DNA of 64,000 nucleotides from Azolla caroliniana (taxonomy: Eukaryota > Polypodiophyta). Shown here piece after piece: positions 56,160 to 64,000 of the stretch; position 1 is the stretch's first letter; every line of letters starts with the position of its first letter. The stretch covers positions 7,440,001 to 7,504,000 of the forward strand of contig JBHGNT010000020.1 of NCBI GenBank assembly GCA_043228905.1, in the 5' to 3' direction. The position numbers were made by a program, and so were the translations under genes. The notes below the pieces were generated by a model. That model made no database searches. It was not told the origin of the DNA and saw nothing but the letters and a program-made list of their open reading frames with translations.

Positions 56160-57140
56160 GATTATTATGTACAAATCCCTGTTGGGACGCGATAGTTCCA
56201 TCTTATGTGGATACCCACTAACTCAAGAAAGGGAGAGGACGACCATTGTTGGATGAAGGCTGTTCGTTGTCTTTCAACTCCATCGGAGCCACCCTTGAGG
56301 CCATCATATTGGCTCTTTAGAGTGGCTACAATTTCACTCCATATCTGTTGCAGTAACATTGTTGGGTGCACGGTTTGGTTGGAGAAGACCCATCTACATC
56401 GTTGTTTCCATAGAATCCAAAGAGTTATTGGGCTGACCAATTCTACCACAACTTGAGATTTGTCATTAAGAGGAGTTGAGTGGACATTGTCGATGGTGGA
56501 GAAAAAAACCTCTTGTGCTTTTATCACCAAAGTCATCCCCTCCTCTTGATGCTCGTATCTGCCAACTGGCGTCTGCCATGATAGCCAACATATATTTCCC
56601 CACTTCATTGAGCCTTGCACCTGGCATAATTGCAACAAGCGGCCAACCCCCTGCCATATTCGATGGGACGCTGGGCAGTTCCACAGAGCGTGTCGTATTG
56701 ATTCTACTGCATTTGGACACTCTACACAATTAGGAGACCTAAGGTTCCCACGTTGCCATGCTCCCATCGGCAATGACTTATATGTATTAATAGCCATTGG
56801 AATGTGGTAATTCACCTTGCGTGTTGTTGTTTCCAGATTTTCTGCCAAAACTTGGTGATAATTGTGTGAGGAACTTGATATGTGTGCCAGACCTTTGCAG
56901 CAGTTGGCTCTCGGGCGGTTTGAGTTGCTAGAATGTGGCGACCCAATCTAGTTGTGAACTAGAAGAAAGGGATGGGTTTGCTTTCTTGCCCCGCGTAAGG
57001 ATCACGCCATGTCCATTGGAAAGGGTCCCAACTAACCTTATGTAGCCATGTGTTTTCATGAGTACATATGTGCCAATCGGGTTGTACTTTGATCGGATCA
57101 AGATCTACAATCCACTTATGACCAGTATACGCAAGTACTC
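56160..57140 (-). mobile_element. LINE C-terminal (zf-RVT) fragment
   Basis: The minus frame from about 57140 reads HKWIVDLDPIKVQPDWHICT, ENTWLHKVSWDPFQWTWRDP, and, after small shifts, the open frame 56848-56165. That frame contains AINTYKSLPMGAWQRGNL, CVECPNAVESIRHALWNCPA, the zinc-binding Cys/His pattern of the zf-RVT domain, and ITLWILWKQRCRWVFSNQ. No RT catalytic region is present. Confidence 0.82.
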
Positions 57141-57699
57141 AAATTGCGTTATTATGTGTTGGTGTCGCAATGTCTCGCAATTCAGAGCATGCGATCCTGT
57201 CTGGTGTTCCCATACCTCTCGGGATCAAAGATCCCTCCTCCTCGTAGCCTATCCATTTCCCCATTGTCGTCCTTTGAGTAGCAGCTTCCCTACCTACTCT
57301 TTTCTAAGTCACTCAATGTAATGGTGTCAAAATAATCTCATTGTATGTGATTCAAATTAATCCTTTGATGTATTCAGCTTTTTAATACCCACATAAAATT
57401 AATCTTTGTAATCTATTATCTAGTGATACTTGTTATCAAATAGGACCACTACAAATTTTCCGGCTCTGAAATTTGACCTCAAAATGCAAATTTACATAAT
57501 TTGGAGAAACATCTGGAAAAATGATGAGTGATCAAATCACCACATTGTCAACTTGAAGAATTATTCATGATGTACATGTCAAATTTTTCAGGTCACGATT
57601 CCATCCACTAGGTGAGAAGTTGGAGCGTTCTCCTACTCAAACATTCTCCACATCCTACCTTTTACTCCTCCTCAACCCTTCTTTGCCTCCAATATTCTC

Positions 57700-58260
57700 C
57701 TTATTCCAACCTTCTCTCTCTCTCTCTCTCTATGATATGATCTAAGAAGATTAGTTTTGTAATCAACTAAATCTAATAGGTTTCAGAGGTATTCTTCTCA
57801 TACGGTTTAGTTCCACAATGGTAAACACTCAAAAGATGGCCACAAAGTCCGGGACTATGATCAATAATGAGCCATGATCACCAACAATTCTTGATGCCAA
57901 CGCAATAAACTCAGCCACAATGGACAAAATGCTTATGAGTCACGTGATTTCTCTTCAAGAAACCATAAACAAGCAAGGTGAAGAGATTAGGGCACTAATG
58001 AAAAGAATGCTAAGCTCCAAATTGGTGTTATTGAGAATGAAAGTCTTAGGAAAATGGTTGCAAAACTTGAAGATGAGATTCACGAATGTAAGAGAGCTTC
58101 TTTTGAAATAAATGAGCGCCTTAACAAGATTGAAGCATTAAAAGAAGAAAAATTGGACTCGATGATGTGGGATGTAAGTGAGATGAAGAATGTATGCACA
58201 ACGAAGTCATGTGTCATGGACATGACAACAATCATGTCATGATTCAAACTCGTGCCCTAC
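57700..58260 (+). pseudogene. Retroelement K gag N-terminus (coiled coil)
   Basis: A (CT)n tract and AGGTTTCAGAGG, a possible decayed primer site, precede Met at 57818 (MVNTQKMATKSG). The frame has TGA at 57875-57877 (CGA to TGA), then SHVISLQETINKQGEEIRALMK. After a frameshift near 58010 it continues ENESLRKMVAKLEDEIHECK and RLNKIEALKEEKLDSMM, a heptad-rich coiled coil. The MVNT/MVKT start plus coiled coil resembles plant gypsy gag, but no pol region follows. Confidence 0.5.
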
Positions 58261-58389
58261 TGTATTATAATTGATATGTTTTAACCAACACGTCCAATAC
58301 ATGGTCATGTTACCTTAGTAGATTATTAGTAGATTATCTATTCCACGTGCTTGGAGATTTTAGAAGCTCTCAAAAAGCTCTAGATGCTG

Positions 58390-58467
58390 GAACATTCTAG
58401 AAGCTTGTGCATGAAAAGGAGTCTTTGCATGGAACTACATTTAGAGCCCACAAACATGTATAAATAT
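58390..58467 (+). promoter_or_regulatory. Second heat-shock element with TATA box
   Basis: Three perfect units GAA-ca-TTC-ta-GAA lie at 58390-58402, with additional half-sites (AGAAGC) upstream at about 58371. A TATA box TATAAATA is at 58460-58467, about 58 bp downstream of the element. The following 300 bp, with a (CT)n tract near 58553, look like a leader or LTR R-U5 region but contain no recognised gene. Confidence 0.58.
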
Positions 58468-58473
58468 AGTGGT

Positions 58474-58499
58474 TCACCTTGACCCTAGTCAAGGTGAAT
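58474..58499 (+). other. Perfect 11-bp hairpin after the TATA box
   Basis: TTCACCTTGAC and its reverse complement GTCAAGGTGAA are separated by CCTA. The stem starts 7 bp after the TATA box and so spans the expected transcription start. Confidence 0.85.
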
Positions 58500-58849
58500 A
58501 ACTCCAGTTACGGAATCCAATATTTTGCTTATATATCTCTTGCTTCTTGCTTCTCTCTCTCTCTCTCTCTCCCTCGCTCTCTCTCCTAGAATCTTATCTT
58601 TCACCCATCTCTGTTTTGCTCTACTCTATCTGTCCGAGATAGATTGTTCACCTTCCATCTCCAAAGCCTCATGATGTCAAATTCTACTGATGTCGTGAAG
58701 AATTTTGTCCATATGGTGAAAAAGGGTTGAGCGCATGTTCACGGGGGTTTCGGCGAAGAAGAGGACTGGTCTAACAAGTGTGTGAGCAAGGGTGTGCAAA
58801 TAGGTACAAAACACAAGGATCGGTATACAAAAATGTAAATATATGTAAA

Positions 58850-59420
58850 ATATTGAAGGTACTAGGTAGAGTAGTTAATGGGTACTTTATGTCCCACATT
58901 TATAGAGAATAAGAATAAGTTTAGATGGAGAGAATCGAGGGCGATCTCTGATAGAAAAGGTTGCCATTTACTTGCGATGTAACGGCCGCCCCTTGTGTTA
59001 TAAAAAGGGAGGTTTGAGACCTTTTTGAGGATCCAGGATTTGGGAGAACGAAGTGCTGCCGGACTGAGCCTTGCATATTTTTGTTTTCCCATTCGCTGTT
59101 TCAGTCGTTGAGCTATGACTCATGAGCCCTCCGTTTCGGGCTGGTAGCTTGTGCGCTCCCGATTAGAGGCTCGTTGGTGTCTGTATGTGTGTGTGTCGGG
59201 AGCTCGTAGCTTTGTTGCCGGCTGCGTCCGGTTGTAATATTCTATTTCCTCTGATTAATCGTTAGTTTTTGCTGAGTCTATGTTCGTGTTCGGGAAATTC
59301 CGCGTCGTTTCTGTTTGCCGTATATTTGTCATGTACGGAGCTTGTGGTTTCATCTCTATTCTATCTCCATTTGAGTGTGTGTGATCGGTGTGAGAGCCCA
59401 TGAGCTCATTGTTCATTGTC
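58850..59420 (+). repeat. Probable 5' LTR end of retroelement H
   Basis: A TATA box TATAAAAA at 58999-59006 is followed by GC-richer sequence up to AGGCGCCGC at 59421-59429, a GGCGCC-type primer-site core like those of some plant gypsy elements. A gag frame starts 200 bp later. The 5' limit is not defined and the second LTR is not in the window. Confidence 0.45.
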
Positions 59421-59624
59421 AGGCGCCGCTCCAGAATTGATAACGCATGTTGAGGTCGTGAGCTCGCCGTCAAGCATCCGGAGGCCGATCCGGATAATCA
59501 CCTTCCCTTACTAGCTCCTTGGTCCGAGACCTTGGTGGTGCCCCCCCGTTCCGACACGTCCACGCGGAAATTTGCGACATCTTTGGTGAACCCGATGTGA
59601 AAGGGGCGGTAGAGGAGTCCGAAG

Positions 59625-60500
59625 ATGAGAGGAAATGAGCTCGTAGAGGCGGTGGTCGTGGCCGTCGATCGGATAGTAAATGTGCGGGAGAGCATGGGTG
59701 GCCTCAACAGGGCCATAGAGACGATAGTCGATATGATACGCTGATTTAATGGGAAGGATGCGACCAACTATCTAGAGGCCTACCAGGCCGAAATGATAAT
59801 GAGGGATATCCCGAAGGATAGACAATTGTCTGGATTCCTGCAAGTGGTGACACCGAGCATCCACGCGGAGGTGCACGAGGGGTGCTCGACATCCAAGTCG
59901 ACTGCCGGGATTGGTCGGAGTTTGAGGGATGGCTTGAGATTGGTTGTCGAAACAAGAGTTCATGGAATGGGTCGAGAATTCTGGGAAAGAGGGGAATACA
60001 TCGGTTCTCCTCCAAGAGTTCGAAAGGCGATTTGCTCGACTCTCGACGTTAGATCGGACTGTGCTCGATACGAGCAAGGTCCTGCTATTTGTTAAGTCCA
60101 TCGCCACTAGACCGAGAGAAGGTGGGTCTCCTATTGGAGACGGATGAAGGGATCACAACCGACTGGGCCGTGGTAAAGAGGGTCTGCACCCACTTCGATA
60201 AGTGGCGGGATTGGAACAACGAAGGGTCGTCTACGACCTACCTGACTACAGGGAAGAAGTTTGAGGATCCGATTCCGACCCAATCGAAAGAGACGAGACG
60301 GTGGCTCGAGTTGGGCACGGTCCCGACCAATGTGTCCGGAGGATTGGCCGGGGGCACGACACTAGAGGAGCTGACAAGAATGGTGCGCGATCTCCAGATC
60401 GCTCAGCCCCGGAGGGAATGTGGGAATGAAGAGTGTGATCGGCGCTTGCTGAATGATAGGAGATGCGTGTGGTGCGGTAATGTCGGCCACATCTGAAGAG
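59625..60500 (+). pseudogene. Retroelement H gag with CCHC-like knuckle
   Basis: From Met at 59625 the frame reads AVDRIVNVRESMGGLNRAIE, TGA at about 59742 (CGA to TGA), then FNGKDATNYLEAYQAEMIMR and DIPKDRQLSGFLQVVTPSIH, a retroviral-type gag domain. After frameshifts it continues DREKVGLLLETDEGITTDWA, RVCTHFDKWRDWN and, near the end, CVWCGNVGHI, a zinc knuckle broken by a stop. High GC and the domain order suggest a gypsy-like gag. Copia I interrupts it at 60578. Confidence 0.7.
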
Positions 60501-60578
60501 ACCGCGTCGACTTCGTCGACACATTGAGGAAAACCATGATATATCTTTGGAACGGTAGGGTGCATGCAAGTGACATGC

Positions 60579-60992
60579 TGTAAAAGAATACGTGTGTGGA
60601 AGTGTATGTGTAAGACACAAAATACTCAGTTCGAAAGTATGACAGTTCGGTAAAAACGCAGAAATCTCAGAGAAAGAGAGGGAGAGATAGAGAGAGAGAG
60701 TAGAACGAAAACTATATCAAAAAAAAAATCTTTGTATGTTCTCTGTATATATACTTCGTGCTTAGTGAGCACCTTTTATACAAGCCCTGACTATTGGGTT
60801 GACACAAGTACTCACAATACTTGACTGCTCATAAATGAGCCTCTACACTAACTCCCAAAACTATTCCTTACGAGGAAAAACGTTCTAACGGCCTCTTGGT
60901 TTACACACTGCTACAACCATATTGTGTGTACGGTTTTACGCACCCAATCTACGCACTGGGTTACACATCCAATGTTGAGCTTGTATCTCAAT
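60579..60992 (-). repeat. 3' LTR of copia I
   Basis: About 414 bp, reading (AT)TGAGATACAAGCTCAACATTGG to TTCTTTTACA on the minus strand. The terminal TG is mutated. A TATA box (minus TATAAAAGG) adjoins GTGCTCACTAAGCAC. It is related to F at 42087 throughout. Confidence 0.88.
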
Positions 60993-61002
60993 TGTCCCCC
61001 TC

Positions 61003-61601
61003 AAGCTCAAGTTGAGGTTTCATCCGCTCTCCCGAATCTTCACTCTGGCTTCTCCTGGCTTTAGGCCTCGCTCGTGCTCCTCGACCCGTTCGATTTCACG
61101 CGCCTCGACCCTTTCGGTCAGCTTGTCTGCTCGTGTGGCCCTTATCAACTCCCTTGCTATCGCGATATTGGCACCTCTTCCGCTGCCCTTTCCTCCGCTC
61201 GGCCCTTAGTTGATTCGGCATGTCTGAATCGAACATTGCGATTGAATAGGTCATTGACAACGTCTGCTCATGTCCGAATTGGCTGTCTCCAATTCGTCTT
61301 CGGTCTTCAGGCCCTTGACAATGTCAGACCACGTCTTGGTCTTGGCCTTTACACCCTTCTTGGCTATATCTCCCCCTTGTCTAGCTATCTTCGGCTCTTT
61401 CTTGCGATTACGACCCATGTTTCCTCCTTCGGCTTCTTCAACCGACCCGAAATCGGATTCTTCATCTGATTGGGCATCGCGGTCACTACCGCTCCTTTCA
61501 CGTTCACACTCTTGTTGTCTCCCCCTCAAGTTCGGCGTGTCGAGGTGACGCAAACCCAACTTACCCGAGAAATGCCGCAACTTGCCGGACCATGGGAACA
61601 T
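61003..61601 (-). pseudogene. Copia I C-terminal extension
   Basis: After the RNase H end (GKLRHFSGKLGLRHLDTPNL) the minus frame 61601-61251 runs on as GSVEEAEGGNMGRNRKKEPK, then DIVKGLKTEDELETANSD. After a frameshift near 61245 it reads MFDSDMPNQLRAERRKGQRK and DKGHTSRQADRKGRG, ending LELEGDN at the LTR edge. This corresponds motif by motif with the extension of A and D, although many bases differ. Confidence 0.8.
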
Positions 61602-62991
61602 ACGCTAGTTCGACTTCACTAGAAAGGACACGGTCGTAGACAAAATGGTAGTGCACCTCAATGTGCTTGGTCCGGGCGTGGAATATAGGATTTTTCACAA
61701 GGTTGATATTGTTGAGGTTGTCGCAATAGATCATCGTCGGATCGGACACCTCCACATGCAGATCCCGTAATAGTCATTTGAGCTTAATGACTTGGCACGT
61801 AGCGATAGTTGCCCTTCGATATTCGGCCTCCATGCTCGACAATGCCATTGTCGGGTGCTTCTTACTGCTCCACACGATCGCTGCACTTCCCATTGAGAAT
61901 GCGTATCCGGATGTGGATCTACGATCATTGGTATTTCCGGCCCAATCGGCATCCGTGTAGCCAACTAATTGTTCAGCTACGCCTGCCCGATATAGCAACG
62001 CCATGTCCTTAGTTCCGCTGACATATCGCAATATCCTTTGCGCGCACTGAAAGTGTTCGGCCGTGGGCTGCAACATAAATTGATTGATCAAACCGACCGG
62101 GTAACTAAGATCCGACCAAGTGATGGTCAAGTAGATTAGGCTTCCGACAATCTATTGGAACTGTGTCGAGTCGCATGCCTTTCCCGAATCTCGGCAAAGC
62201 TTTACGTGATACATCCAGAGGGGTCGAGATGGGCTTACAAGCTTCCATCACGTACTTAAAGAGCATATTCAATGCGTAGTGATGTTGGCTGATCAATATG
62301 CCTTCGGGGATACGGATCACTTCAATCCTAAGGAAGTAATGAAGGCCGCCAAGATCCTTCATTTCAAACGATGCCGCAAGTTGAGACTTGACGTGGCTGA
62401 TTTCTTCTAGGTCGGCACCGGGGATGACTAAATCATCAACATAAAGTAAAACAAAAACCGGTCCATGTCGACCTTGTCGAATGAACAACGAAGAGTTTGA
62501 TATTGACGTCGTACACCCCATTCTATGCAACTGTTGTGTAATCTTCGCGTTTCAAGCTCGCGGGGCTTGTTTAAGTCCATATAACGCCTTCTTTGATCGA
62601 CAGACTGCCAAAGTGTTCTGTTCGGATAGAAATCCAGGGCGTTGTACCATGTACACCTGTTCCTCAAGATCACCTTACAGGAATGCATTTTTTACATCCA
62701 TCTGATGTAAGTGCCACCCCTTCACTGCTGCTACGGCTAGCAGAACATGCACCGTGGTCATCTTCGTGACAAGCGCAAACGTCTCGTCGTAATCTACGTT
62801 GTGCTTCTGCGTATAACCTTTTGCAACCAAATGGGCCTTATATCAGTTGATCGAGCCGTCGGTGTTGTATTTCACCTTAAACACGCATCTACAGCGGATT
62901 GACTTGACACCTTTAGATGCGATAACCAGGTCCCTAGTCTTGTTGTTCGTTAAAGCGTGCATCTCTTCCTCCATCGAGGTACGCCAATTCG
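61602..62991 (-). pseudogene. Copia I reverse transcriptase and RNase H
   Basis: RT pieces in minus frames: CVFKVKYNTDGSIN, RNRCTWYNALDF (out of frame for the VYMVQ block), FVLLYVDDLVIPGADLEEIS and SFEMKDLGGLHYFLRIEVIR. RNase H: FMLQPTAEHFQCAQRILRYV, GYTDADWAGNTNDRRSTSGY, SMEAEYRRA and YCDNLNNINLVKNPIFHART. Several stops and shifts divide it, and ADIFTK is lost near VRQVAAFLG. Confidence 0.86.
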
Positions 62992-63909
62992 CGTTGTTGT
63001 GCCTTTCGGCTTTGGATCGTTGCGTGAGTCGGGTGGGAACCACTGAGGTTTTGGACTAGGAGAAAGAAGAATATGAGGTAAGGCTAGTAATGAATAGGTA
63101 GAAAGAGAGGTAAGTTATGAATCTCGTGATTCCCACAAGTTTAGTGTATTTAATCAATATTTAGATAGTAAAAGACAATTTAGATGACAATCCGTGAATC
63201 TCACGAACATATTATATTGGTCAATCTTTACAAAATAATCAACAACCCTATACATCTTTCTCTCCTCCTTATATAAGGATGGGAGAGACTAAGCATAGCT
63301 TTCTGCCTTTTCTCAAGTGTTCATGCACACTAAATGTGCATGAGTTGCCTTTTTCCACTATGCTTTTATTTCCTAAATATAGTGCTCATGCACGCTAGAT
63401 GTGCACGAGTATTAGTTTATATTTTTCTTGTAAATAAAGTATTCACGCACTCTAAAAATGCATGATTTACCTTTTAATAAAGGTATGCATAAATAAAAGT
63501 CTTATAGCTATTAAATCTATATTTATAACACTTATGATAAGTTAATACAATGGTAAAGTTTTGGTTTATTTACATGGAGGTACATGATTCAAATCTTACC
63601 TTATGCATGTAATAAATATTTTAAAATTTTCTTTTATTTATATATATGTACTTAAATCGGATATATTATTTTTACATTTTTCATGTAGTGTGCGGACTAC
63701 ACTACGACACTTAAATCTATATTATAACACTTATGATAAGTTAATACAATGGTAAAGTTTTGGTTTATTTACGTGGAGGTACAAGATTCGAATCCTGCCC
63801 TATGCATGTAATAAATATTTTAATATTTTCTTTTATTTATATATATGTACTTAAATCAGATATATTATTTTTACATTTTTCATGTAGTGTGCGAACTACA
63901 CTACGACAA
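62992..63909. mobile_element. Non-coding insertion in copia I with a 200-bp tandem pair
   Basis: Copia coding sequence (AAKD then ANWR) is split here. The inserted segment of about 915 bp is AT-rich. It contains three related stem-loops (TCATGCACA-CTAAA-TGTGCATGA near 63323 and two variants further right) and ends in a direct repeat: 63511-63710 and 63711-63906, about 97 percent alike. Its ends look like TTGTTGT and, from the other side, TTGTCGT, and CG or CGT may be duplicated. The class is uncertain. Confidence 0.6.
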
Positions 63910-64000
63910 CGTCTTTCGCCGCTTCTGCGTAGCTCTCCGGCTCAAGCACTTCCGCCACTCATGTCATGTTCGCATAATGGTGCCCCATGTATTCATTGTA

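Larger units (their letters stand above)
60579..64000 (-). mobile_element. Copia element I (minus), runs off the right edge
   Basis: The 3' LTR is at 60579-60992 on the left, followed rightwards by the polypurine tract, C-terminal extension, RNase H and RT. The integrase-RT linker reappears at 63910-64000 (EYMGHHYANMT, EPESYAEAAKD) beyond an inserted segment at about 62992-63909. Bases CATGC before 60579 would be the left target duplication. The LTR matches solo LTR F, and the coding part is a diverged relative of A and D. Confidence 0.9.

Overview
This window is nuclear DNA of a land plant. The evidence is Ty1/copia and Ty3/gypsy retrotransposons with Met-tRNA-type primer sites, LINEs with a zf-RVT tail, a PPR-type pseudogene, an organellar mTERF gene and an intron-split SLC37-type transporter. 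The clade cannot be fixed from the window. The large TE-filled intron, PPR remnant and heavy nesting would suit a big genome such as a fern or other seed-free plant, but that is inference. Only two host genes look intact: a glycerol-3-phosphate/phosphate antiporter (minus strand, exons between 15880 and 24461) and a single-exon mTERF gene (50146-51192, plus strand). Almost everything else is transposon.

Layout. 1-9851: copia element A (plus, cut by the window start), with a Tnt1-like copia, B (1350-6554), inserted in its integrase with target duplication GATAC. 9852-15880: sparse DNA with a perfect 219-bp tandem duplication, a heat-shock-element/TATA cluster, a diverged B-type LTR and a 204-bp duplication. 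15880-24461: transporter gene; its 6.76-kb first intron holds two LINE fragments, a gag-only copia (G) and an LTR-like repeat (M). 25250-37472: gypsy chromovirus-like element C with paired 428-bp LTRs (TSD AGTTG), into which copia D (29954-35277, minus, TSD TAATC) has inserted. D is of the same family as A and lacks the integrase core. 37473-40240: repeats and a Cys-rich ORF. 40243-46020: copia E as a three-LTR array, truncated on the left, with a solo LTR (F) nested inside (TSD GTTCG). 46021-49130: PPR remnant and a 5'-truncated LINE. 49320-49889: hAT-like MITE with an 8-bp target duplication. 50146-51192: mTERF gene. 52815-54480: two adjacent satellite arrays. 54560-55150: second copy of repeat M. 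56160-57140: LINE 3' fragment. 57700-60578: remnants of two further retroelements (K and H) with a second heat-shock-element promoter between them. 60579-64000: copia I (minus), itself interrupted at about 62992-63909.

The retroelements are mostly dead. Premature stops can often be traced, by comparison with sister copies in the same window, to CAG, CAA or CGA codons, as expected of methylation-driven C-to-T decay. The most unusual signals are three. First, a charged C-terminal polyprotein extension downstream of RNase H is shared by copia A, D and I. Second, LTR palindromes next to the TATA box are kept by compensatory changes. Third, two separate loci have perfect multi-unit heat-shock elements placed just upstream of a TATA box.
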